In this document: positions 14,162 to 20,478 of the stretch, piece by piece
Position numbering within the stretch: position 1 is the stretch's first letter
How the letters are laid out: each line of letters starts with the position of its first letter
Source: DASYAN01 sp036501345
Lineage (GTDB): Bacteria; Chloroflexota; Ktedonobacteria; Ktedonobacterales; Ktedonobacteraceae
DNA: 20,478 nt
Reading direction: 5' to 3'
Assembly (NCBI GenBank): GCA_036501345.1
Contig: DASYAN010000179.1
Location: forward strand, 1-20,478
The notes under the pieces: generated by a model
Told to the model about the DNA's origin: nothing
Database searches by the model: none
The model's input: only the letters and a program-made list of their open reading frames with translations
Translations under genes and position numbers: made by a program

Positions 14162-15439
14162 TTATACGCCTGTAAGCAGTCTCTTAAGGGATTCTGATTG
14201 CCGTACATCTTCTGGTCCAATGATCGCCAGACGACGCCACTCAGGAGCAAAGCAGGCCTGTGCAACACGCTGTATATCCTGTGTGCTAACGGCATTGACG
14301 TTGGCAATCACTTCATCCACATCACGAATACGATTATACAAACACTCCTGACTTCCTAGCCAGGATGCTACCTGCTGGGTTCCCTCTAAACCAAGCAGAA
14401 TTCCACCACGAACATACGCTTTAATCCGTTCTAGCTCATCATTTGGCACCGATTCATTGCAGAGGCGTGCAAGTTCGGTAACGATAGCGCTAATAGCTTC
14501 CTTCGTATGAGAAGGATCAACGCCTGCACTAACTACCAGACTACCCGTCTCATAGTAACTGTTGAGGTAAGTACCTATATCGTACGCTAACCCCTGCTCT
14601 TCACGAATGGATTGGAAGAGTCGCGAACTCATACCATCACCCAGCAGGGAATTGATGAGCAGAAACGGATAATAGTCAGCCGAAACATAACTGATCCCTA
14701 GAGTGGCCAGACAAATATTGGCTTGCTCTGTATCCTTCTTGATCATACGTACGGAAGCTACATCACGTAGTGGAAAACTCTCCGCCCAGCTCTGCACAGG
14801 ACCAGTTTCCCAGTCTTGAAACAACTCCTCAGTCAATTGAATAATCTGCTGGTGATCAATATTGCCCGCAATACTAATCACCAGCGAATTGGGTCGATAA
14901 TACGTGTTTAGATAATCTAGCATCTGTTGACGTTGCAGTTGCATGACCGAATCAATCGATCCAGCATCGTCACGCCCCAAGGGAAGACTAGGCCACATTG
15001 TCTCATCAATCAGCAGACTCACCCACTCTTGTGGATCATCCTGTGTCGCACTTAATTCCTCAACAATTACCGCTCGTTCTTTCTCAATCTCAGCCGGGTC
15101 AAAGAGCGGATAGCGAACCATATCCGCCAGCACATTCATCACAACAGACACATACTCGCTTGGCACACGCGCAGTATAACTGGTCATCTCTTTGCCAGTA
15201 CAACCATTAAAATTGCCTCCCACTCCTTCGATCGCCTCAGAAATGTGCCTCGCACTCGGATAACGCTGAGAGCCTTTAAAGAGCATATGCTCAATAAAGT
15301 GTGATATACCTACTACATCATCTTTTTCATAACGAGATCCAGTAGCAAAAAAGAAAGCAATGCTTGCAGAACGCATAGCAGGCATGTGGCTAGTAACTAG
15401 ACGTACACCGTTCTTTAACGTAGTTTGCTTGTAATCCAT
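14162..15439 (-). CDS. M16 family zinc peptidase (processing-peptidase-like)
   Basis: 425 residues, the size of a single-chain M16B peptidase such as the mitochondrial processing peptidase beta type. The inverted zinc motif HFIEH (H47, E50, H51) is intact, and the third zinc ligand is expected at E127/E128 in ERAVIVEEL. The segment GGNFNGCTGKEMTSYTA (74-90) is typical. The C-terminal M16 domain includes GDGMSSRLFQSIREEQGLAYDIG. No signal peptide is seen, so it is likely cytoplasmic. It is first in the four-gene operon, 24 bases before the TPR gene, behind a 210-base leader. ATG 15439 has only a weak ribosome site (GAGG about 19 bases upstream), which fits translational control. Its natural substrate is unknown. 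Confidence 0.95.
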   Translation of the reverse strand: MDYKQTTLKNGVRLVTSHMPAMRSASIAFFFATGSRYEKDDVVGISHFIEHMLFKGSQRYPSARHISEAIEGVGGNFNGCTGKEMTSYTARVPSEYVSVVMNVLADMVRYPLFDPAEIEKERAVIVEELSATQDDPQEWVSLLIDETMWPSLPLGRDDAGSIDSVMQLQRQQMLDYLNTYYRPNSLVISIAGNIDHQQIIQLTEELFQDWETGPVQSWAESFPLRDVASVRMIKKDTEQANICLATLGISYVSADYYPFLLINSLLGDGMSSRLFQSIREEQGLAYDIGTYLNSYYETGSLVVSAGVDPSHTKEAISAIVTELARLCNESVPNDELERIKAYVRGGILLGLEGTQQVASWLGSQECLYNRIRDVDEVIANVNAVSTQDIQRVAQACFAPEWRRLAIIGPEDVRQSESLKRLLTGV

Positions 15440-15649
15440 ATAATTGCTTTACGCAGAGCCTCTTAGCATTATGCACAAAGAGCGCCCTATATCTCCTCAT
15501 CGCGTTGGCCCAGGAGCTTCCCGTCAAATACCACGGGAGAGGAATGGGCCTTCCTCTCTTGGGGCTATAGCTGATCAGAAACTACTCTTGACTACATGCC
15601 GAAAGTTCTAAAAGGCACATTTTCCTGCACACAAAGGTTGGTCCTATCC
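15440..15649 (-). promoter_or_regulatory. Structured 5' leader of the M16 operon with a candidate pseudoknot
   Basis: Between the predicted transcription start and ATG 15439 the minus-strand RNA can form a perfect 8-base stem GAGAGGAA/UUCCUCUC (15551-15558 with 15537-15544). Its six-base loop GGCCCA (15545-15550) is fully complementary to UGGGCC at 15507-15512. Between them a second hairpin, CCCGU/ACGGG with an eight-base loop, lies at 15520-15537 and shares one base with the first stem. The elements could form a pseudoknot or two exclusive folds. No known riboswitch consensus is recognised. Confidence 0.5.
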
Positions 15650-15655
15650 CGCCGT

Positions 15656-15684
15656 ATTATAGACCGTTTAGCACACTAAGGCAA
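15656..15684 (-). promoter_or_regulatory. Sigma-70-type promoter of the M16-TPR-roadblock-ndk operon
   Basis: On the minus strand a -35 TTGCCT (15679-15684) and a perfect -10 TATAAT (15656-15661) are spaced by exactly 17 bases. The predicted start near 15649 leaves a leader of about 210 bases before the first gene. Confidence 0.75.
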
Positions 15685-15750
15685 CATAAAACAAAAGAAA
15701 TAGGACGAAAAATAGCCAAATTGGGTACAGCAATAAGGCATCTTGTCTAA

Positions 15751-15785
15751 AGAGAGGGGAAGCAAGACTATTAGTGCCCCTCTCT
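15751..15785 (-). terminator. Inverted repeat, possible terminator of the zinc-ribbon gene
   Basis: AGAGAGGGG and CCCCTCTCT form a perfect 9-base stem with a 17-base loop. On the minus strand it is followed by only TTTAGAC, a short T-run, and it lies 135 bases after the zinc-ribbon stop. It may be a weak terminator or an mRNA 3'-end hairpin. Confidence 0.4.
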
Positions 15786-15919
15786 GCAACCTATTGCCCC
15801 TATTGCAAAACCACTTGACATGTTAAACCTTGTTCCATTAGGATTCCCCATGTCAGCGACTGTGGGCAGCAACATTAGGTCTTCTCTTTCTCTTCAATCT
15901 ACTGCAGGATACGGCAATA

Positions 15920-16993
15920 TCAGAGACCAATGTCATCTACTAATTCTCCCAGCCCCCCCAATACTCCCTCATTACGATGATGGTGGCGATGGTGACCGTA
16001 GCCCATTCCCATATCTCCTTCGACACGATTCTCAATGCTATTTTCAACACCATGCAGCAACATTTCGCCACCAAGGACAGCCGCTGCCCCCCCAAGTGCT
16101 CCCATCGCATATTTGCCAGCATTGCCCTGCATTAAGCCTCCTAGCCCCCCTTGCTGTCCCTGTGCTGGCATATTCGCAGGAGTAGGTACTACCCCTGCAA
16201 GGCTGGTATGACAACTGACACAATTGGGTGTTCCCATTGGAGCCATCGCCATACAGGTAGGACAGCGCAAAACCAAGGGGGATTGCCCCACCATTGGCTC
16301 TGGCTGATAGCCGCCCTGCCCTGCATATGGCTGGGGCTGGGGAAATTGCGGTTGCGGATACTGGGGCTGCTGATAGCCCGGTTGGGGCTGCTGATATCCC
16401 GGTTGCTGCGGATACTGTGACTGTTGTGACTGCTGATACACAGGCTGCTGTGGATATGAAGCCTGCGACGGATAGGGAGTATCTTGATACGGTGACTGTG
16501 TTGTACTTTGTGCAGTGTATTGACTATATTGACCAGACTGTGTGTATCCTGTTTGTGGCATAGCCCCTACTTGAACTTGAGAGCCACAACCACCACAGAA
16601 ACGTACACCAGGATCATTTTGCTTACCACAATTTGTACAGAAAGCAGAGCTAGCCATGCTCTGTGGAGCTGCAGCGACACGCAGATCATGTCCACATTGT
16701 GTACAGAACATAGTTGCACCAACGACCTGTGCATGACAAGCTGGACAAGAGCGTGCCGCCAGAGCGGGTGCAGGAGTCATATGAGTAGCCTGATGCGTTG
16801 AAGAGTTTAGTGCCGCACCACAGTGCATACAGAAAGAGGCACCCGGCTTCACTTCTCCACTACAGTGCGAACAGGTTTGCAAAAATTGACCGCCTACAGC
16901 TTGCATGCTCGTGGGTTGTTGTACGAGGCATCCGCAATCAGGACAAAATTTTTTTCCAGTGACATCATTCCCACAAGATGTACAGGTTGTCAT
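15920..16993 (-). CDS. Five-zinc-ribbon protein with a Gln/Pro/Tyr-rich linker
   Basis: 357 residues. Four zinc ribbons in a row each have two CxxC pairs: C4/C7-C17/C20, C41/C44-C55/C58, C83/C86-C97/C100 and C119/C122-C133/C136. A low-complexity Gln/Pro/Tyr/Ser stretch (about 148-233) follows, then a fifth ribbon, C244/C247-C258/C261. The C-terminus is Gly-rich and hydrophobic (282-312), then His-rich (GYGHHRHHH, 331-339). The architecture suggests a multi-site adaptor or metal-binding protein that could gather through its linker; no enzyme domain is present. ATG 16993 has a strong GGGAGG site, and its own extended -10 promoter lies upstream. No operon partner is visible. Confidence 0.88.
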   Translation of the reverse strand: MTTCTSCGNDVTGKKFCPDCGCLVQQPTSMQAVGGQFLQTCSHCSGEVKPGASFCMHCGAALNSSTHQATHMTPAPALAARSCPACHAQVVGATMFCTQCGHDLRVAAAPQSMASSAFCTNCGKQNDPGVRFCGGCGSQVQVGAMPQTGYTQSGQYSQYTAQSTTQSPYQDTPYPSQASYPQQPVYQQSQQSQYPQQPGYQQPQPGYQQPQYPQPQFPQPQPYAGQGGYQPEPMVGQSPLVLRCPTCMAMAPMGTPNCVSCHTSLAGVVPTPANMPAQGQQGGLGGLMQGNAGKYAMGALGGAAAVLGGEMLLHGVENSIENRVEGDMGMGYGHHRHHHRNEGVLGGLGELVDDIGL

Positions 16994-17031
16994 TGGTTAC
17001 TCCCTCCCGGTTTAACTAGTATATCTTCTAT

Positions 17032-17040
17032 AGTATATCA
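17032..17040 (-). promoter_or_regulatory. Extended -10 promoter of the zinc-ribbon gene
   Basis: Minus-strand TGATATACT carries the TG of an extended -10. A second TATACT lies 14 bases further downstream, so the exact start is uncertain. The leader would be about 20-30 bases. Confidence 0.45.
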
Positions 17041-17180
17041 CGCAGTTTAGCACAATTTCTACAATTCGTCGAGTACGCGAACAGAGGTCCACTTACCTCC
17101 AGCTATCCAGACCCAGAAGTTTGGACGCGGGGAAGTGAGCACGACCACCTGTTCACACCCTCTTCAAGCTTACAAGGCAA

Positions 17181-19277
17181 TTATTCCACCAATAACGTCT
17201 GGATCTTCTCTTCTATGGTTTTTGCCGATGGGTATAACGCCATTTCCTCTACTGCATTATACGGTGCTGGCGGAGCTGCAAGTGCGCTGATCAAGATCGG
17301 TGTGCCATCTAGATCGTAGAAACAATGCTCAACAATCCAGGAATGGATGTGTCGACCAAAGCTAGTATGATCTGTCTCTTCCGTTACTACAATCACCCGA
17401 TTGGCCTCTTTGACAGCTGCAGTAATGGCTTCCTGATCAAATGGCATTAATGTACGCAGATCGACAATTTCGATAGCGCCCCTTTGACTTTTCACGATAC
17501 TAGCAGCAGCAGAACAGGCTTCCAACACCATTGTACCCCAGGCAATAATGGCAAGACTGCTCAGACCTTCGCCTATCCGTAAGCGACGGGCTTTGCCTAG
17601 CGGAAGAGTATAATACCCCTCAGGCACCTGCCAGTATTCTGCCATAGCGGGAATACTATTGCCTTCGCTATCCTTGGGTGGCTCCGAACGGTAGAGACGT
17701 CCCCGCTCCAAAAACATCACCGGAGACTTTGCTCGCGCAGACTCTAGGAGCAACCCCTTGGCATCAAAAGGCGTTGCTGGACAAACGGTAATCATACCAG
17801 GGATAGTGGTAAACCACTGTTCACCCGCATTAGAGTGGCCATAAGCCCCCCCACCAGCAGCACTACTGGAAATTGGTCCGCCACCACCACTGCCAGATTT
17901 GGCCCGAATGAGCAGCGGAACGCTCCAATCACCATAGCTCTGATAGGGAATACGAGCAGCCAAACGAATAGTCTGAGCCGCAGACTGGTGATAGTCAATA
18001 AACTGGATTTCTGCACAACGCGCTTTCCCATCGTGCATACCTGCACCCGCCGCGATACCAACAATCAACTGCTCATTTAGCGGACTGCTAATCGCTCGCT
18101 GGGGAAATTGTGAAACTAGCATGGCAGTAGCCCCAAAGACACCACCTTTTGGGCTACCCACATCCTGCCCATAGACGAAGAAATCGGGATCGCGCTTTGC
18201 CAGTTCAATTAGCGCTTCATTAATGGCTCCCAGCATGGTTGTCGGACGCTTCGTCCCACGCGGAATATTCTCATACCACCCAGGAACATATATCACATGA
18301 TCCAGCACACGTTCCGCAGTCGGCTCTGGTTCCTTGAGCACCTCTTGCTCAATGCTTTCAAGCTCTGCACGCGTCTCCTTGCGCATCCGTACAAGATCAT
18401 TTTCTTGTACATACTCATGTTCAACTAGCCAGCGACCAAAATTCTTGATGGGATCTTTAGTCGCAGCAGTCAGCTCGATCTCTTCCTTTTTGCGATAGGA
18501 TTTGATATCCGTACTGCTGGAATGAGGATCGAGGAAGCCCAGACGCAAGTGCAGAAGCGCAGGACCCTGACCAGAGCGAATATGAGAGACCAGACGCGAC
18601 GTCGTTTCATAGGTTGCCATTACATCTGAGCCATCAACCTCTTCGCCATAGACACCACCAGCTTTTGCCCATTCAACAAGTGATCCTGCCCACTGAGTAC
18701 TAGAAGGTGTCGTAATCGCCCAACCATTATCCTCTATAACCATCAAGACTGGCAACTGGTAGACGGCAGACTGGCGGAAAAGGACAGTGAAATCATTGGT
18801 AGCGGAGCCGCCATCACCCGTCGAACACAAAATCAATTCGCCCTTTTTATGCCACTTAATTGAGAACCCCACGCCACCCGCAAACGGAGCTAGGCCAGCG
18901 ACCTCGCTAAAGCCAGGAAGAATACGATACCGTTTACTTGCGTAATGCGATGGCATGTTCCGACCTGCCCCCATCGGTCCCGTGGTACGAGAATAGGCTT
19001 CGCGCAAAGGGCCATACAGATCACCCGTTCGTTGTAGCCATGCCCCTAAATCACGATAATATAGAGCGAGCCAATCATTCTCATTGAGAGCAGCTACCAC
19101 TGCCGCCATTGACTCATGACCACCACAACCAATATAGAATGGGAAGCGGCCCTGCGTCTTACGAGTCTTGAGCAAGTCATTAATAGCTCTTGCCTGCAGC
19201 ATAGTGTGATAGAGCCCAACGGTATCCAGCGGCCTTGCTGGATATCCAGTTTCCGTAGCTCGAGCATTGACTGTCAT
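17181..19277 (-). CDS. 2-oxoacid dehydrogenase E1, alpha and beta fused
   Basis: 698 residues joining an E1-alpha (about 15-320) and an E1-beta (about 345-698) chain of a pyruvate or branched-chain 2-oxoacid dehydrogenase. The alpha part has HESMAAV, YYRDLGAWL (73-81), the thiamine-diphosphate motif GDG (154-156) ending in EDNGWAI (182-188), and the loop DPHSSSTD. The beta part has YGQDVG (369-374), SPLNEQ with E402, the active-site His481 in YGHSNAGEQ, and DLRTLMPFD. It catalyses thiamine-dependent decarboxylation and acyl transfer to lipoyl-E2. A Gly/Ser-rich stretch before His481 (461-478) is longer than usual. ATG 19277 has GGAGG ten bases upstream. No E2 or E3 gene is adjacent in the window. 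The substrate (pyruvate or branched-chain 2-oxoacids) cannot be settled. Confidence 0.94.
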   Translation of the reverse strand: MTVNARATETGYPARPLDTVGLYHTMLQARAINDLLKTRKTQGRFPFYIGCGGHESMAAVVAALNENDWLALYYRDLGAWLQRTGDLYGPLREAYSRTTGPMGAGRNMPSHYASKRYRILPGFSEVAGLAPFAGGVGFSIKWHKKGELILCSTGDGGSATNDFTVLFRQSAVYQLPVLMVIEDNGWAITTPSSTQWAGSLVEWAKAGGVYGEEVDGSDVMATYETTSRLVSHIRSGQGPALLHLRLGFLDPHSSSTDIKSYRKKEEIELTAATKDPIKNFGRWLVEHEYVQENDLVRMRKETRAELESIEQEVLKEPEPTAERVLDHVIYVPGWYENIPRGTKRPTTMLGAINEALIELAKRDPDFFVYGQDVGSPKGGVFGATAMLVSQFPQRAISSPLNEQLIVGIAAGAGMHDGKARCAEIQFIDYHQSAAQTIRLAARIPYQSYGDWSVPLLIRAKSGSGGGGPISSSAAGGGAYGHSNAGEQWFTTIPGMITVCPATPFDAKGLLLESARAKSPVMFLERGRLYRSEPPKDSEGNSIPAMAEYWQVPEGYYTLPLGKARRLRIGEGLSSLAIIAWGTMVLEACSAAASIVKSQRGAIEIVDLRTLMPFDQEAITAAVKEANRVIVVTEETDHTSFGRHIHSWIVEHCFYDLDGTPILISALAAPPAPYNAVEEMALYPSAKTIEEKIQTLLVE

Positions 19278-19359
19278 TCTAAAACTGCCTCCATGAATGT
19301 CGACGTTGACGTTGTAGGCCTCATCGATACATCAATATGATAATCTAATCACTACACCC

Positions 19360-19388
19360 ATTATAAATTTGGAGATAGGGAAAAGCAA
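19360..19388 (-). promoter_or_regulatory. Promoter of the fused E1 gene
   Basis: Minus strand: a perfect -10 TATAAT (19360-19365) and a weak -35 TTGCTT (19383-19388), 17 bases apart. The start near 19353 leaves a leader of about 75 bases. Confidence 0.55.
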
Positions 19389-19446
19389 TGATGCAGAGAA
19401 AGACATCCCACATTTCCTCTATTGGTACGATAAAATAATCACTCTC

Positions 19447-19476
19447 TGGACAACGGTGGAGACAGGGCACTATAAT
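19447..19476 (+). promoter_or_regulatory. Promoter of the divergent E1-alpha-like gene
   Basis: TGGACA (19447-19452, five of six consensus bases) and TATAAT (19471-19476, perfect) are separated by 18 bases. The predicted start near 19483 is about 36 bases before ATG 19519. It lies 58 bases from the oppositely directed promoter of the fused E1. Confidence 0.7.
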
Positions 19477-19518
19477 AAGCTTGGCCAAATTTTTCGTTAG
19501 GACGTACCACACAAGTAC

Positions 19519-20478
19519 ATGTTGATGACCAGCACTGCTCCACCTACCACATTCATACGAGATCTCTATGCACGGATGCTCTTAACGCGGATCGTCGACG
19601 ATTACGCCTGGAGATTATATAAAGAGGGTCGCATCGATTTTATTGCCAGTTGCCGTGGGCACGAAGCAGCCCAGGTTGGCAGTGCTGTTTGCATCGAGGT
19701 GAGGAAAGACTTTACATTACCATACTACCGTGATCTCGGGGTTGTCTTAACGATTGGTATGACCCCCTACGAGGTTTTTCGCACCTATCTGCTAGCACAT
19801 CGACAAAATTCCCCCCTAGGAGAAATGGATCAGCATGGAAAACAGTACGCTCCTCTACGATACTGGGACTATCATAAACACAATATTGTAACAGGTCCTA
19901 CACCTGTGGCAATACAACTACTTCACGCCGCTGGTATCGCCTTCGCCAACAAGTTACGCAAAGCCTCCGTTGTGACCGTCGCCTATTGCGACAATGAAGC
20001 AACCACCGAGCCGGATTTCCTAGAGGCCATCCGTTTTGCTAGCCTCCATCAACTTCCTGTTGTCTTTATCTGTGAACAGGATAGCATACAACCTCGTACA
20101 GATACATCTCTCCCTCCTTCAGGCATAGAAGGATTAGCATTACCAGCAGGACTCACCCATCAATATATCGATGGCTCAAACGTTGTCACTGTCTACGCTG
20201 CTATGGGCTCGGCAATGCAACGTGCTCGCCAGGGACAAGGCCCCACGCTGATAGAAATGCACATCACCCGCTTGCTACCCAATTTGGATATGCATACCGT
20301 ACAAGAGGAGAGTAATACCAATGGTACACGAGAATGCGATGACCCTCTGGTACACTGCAAGCACTATCTGCAAACACAAGGAGCCTGGGATGAGGAATGG
20401 GCAAAGCTGCTTTGTACACGTCTATCCTCTGAAGTTGAATCGGCATTGCAGGATGCGATACGTGATACGCATCAGACG
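19519..20478 (+). CDS. E1-alpha-like 2-oxoacid dehydrogenase subunit with altered thiamine site, 3' end outside window
   Basis: I read 320 uninterrupted codons from ATG 19519 to the window edge; an in-frame stop at 19498 limits the start, and ATG 19525 is the alternative. The fold is E1-alpha: YARMLLTRIVDDY, GHEAAQVGSA (48-57), LPYYRDLGVVLTIGMTP (67-82), HAAGIAFANK, DFLEAIRFASLHQLPVVFICE. The cofactor site is degenerate: GDG is C157-D158-N159, the closing ENN is E186-Q187-D188, the Gly-rich GR-MP/H segment reads GEMDQHGKQYAP, and the HSxSD loop after the MHITR strand is RLLPNLDMH. No frameshift or stop is present. It may be a regulatory or structural paralogue, or a weak enzyme, since Asp188 could still coordinate Mg2+. 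It is transcribed away from the fused E1; a partner beta gene may follow beyond the window. Confidence 0.87.
   Translation, partial: MLMTSTAPPTTFIRDLYARMLLTRIVDDYAWRLYKEGRIDFIASCRGHEAAQVGSAVCIEVRKDFTLPYYRDLGVVLTIGMTPYEVFRTYLLAHRQNSPLGEMDQHGKQYAPLRYWDYHKHNIVTGPTPVAIQLLHAAGIAFANKLRKASVVTVAYCDNEATTEPDFLEAIRFASLHQLPVVFICEQDSIQPRTDTSLPPSGIEGLALPAGLTHQYIDGSNVVTVYAAMGSAMQRARQGQGPTLIEMHITRLLPNLDMHTVQEESNTNGTRECDDPLVHCKHYLQTQGAWDEEWAKLLCTRLSSEVESALQDAIRDTHQT

Larger units (their letters stand above)
15440..15919. other. 480-base gap between the M16 operon and the zinc-ribbon gene
   Basis: From right to left it holds the 3' flank of the zinc-ribbon gene (15786-15919, nothing seen), an inverted repeat at 15751-15785, an A/T-rich stretch (15685-15750), the operon promoter (15656-15684) and the structured leader (15440-15649). 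No open frame with a ribosome site and no tRNA was found. Confidence 0.7.

Noticed and set aside
15820..16185. Plus-strand frame of 121 codons
   Set aside because: Most of it is the antisense of the Gly/His-rich end of the zinc-ribbon gene, and it has no ribosome site.
17128..17155. GTGAGCA ... TGTTCAC imperfect hairpin after the fused E1 gene
   Set aside because: One pair mismatches on the relevant strand and no T-run follows, so I do not call it a terminator.

Overview
This is a gene-dense bacterial chromosomal window, with no rRNA, tRNA, CRISPR array or insertion sequence seen. The gene mix points to a Chloroflexota-type soil bacterium, probably of the Ktedonobacteria: a two-domain KaiC-like ATPase next to receiver proteins, an F420-dependent luciferase-like oxidoreductase, a PknB-type Ser/Thr kinase with a membrane tail, a roadblock/LC7 protein beside a very long TPR protein, and a Gln/Pro/Tyr-rich multi-zinc-ribbon protein. 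This placement is an inference from gene content; no database search was possible.

Left end (1-2276, minus strand): a tight three-gene signalling operon. It runs KaiC-like ATPase, then a stand-alone receiver protein, then a GTG-started gene that opens with another receiver-like domain and leaves the window, probably into a sensor kinase. A promoter with an extended -10 lies about 140 bases upstream of the KaiC start. Positions 2549-4742 hold a small membrane protein (+) whose frame runs antisense into a lone tyrosine recombinase (-), and an MgtC/SapB membrane protein (-).

Middle (4974-9500): an F420-dependent oxidoreductase close to F420-dependent glucose-6-phosphate dehydrogenase and closed by a clear terminator, an unrecognised 8-helix membrane protein, a Ser/Thr protein kinase with a C-terminal multi-pass membrane region (all +), and a convergent CPBP-family membrane protease (-).

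Positions 9635-15684 hold a small six-cysteine protein (+) behind a hairpin-rich leader. It converges on a four-gene minus-strand operon: M16 zinc peptidase, 1073-residue TPR scaffold, roadblock/LC7 protein and nucleoside diphosphate kinase. The operon has a good promoter (15656-15684), a 210-base 5' leader with a candidate pseudoknot, and a terminator at 9980-10016. It is the most system-like unit here: a protease, a scaffold with repeated Trp motifs, a small-GTPase-regulator-like protein and an NTP-balancing enzyme made together.

Right end (15920-20478): a five-zinc-ribbon protein (-), a fused alpha-beta E1 of a 2-oxoacid dehydrogenase (-), and, divergent from it, the first 320 codons of a second E1-alpha-like gene (+). 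The thiamine-diphosphate motif and the neighbouring active-site segments of this last gene are strongly altered although the frame is open. The degenerate E1-alpha, the leader RNA, the Trp-motif scaffold operon and the small cysteine-rich protein deserve the closest look.
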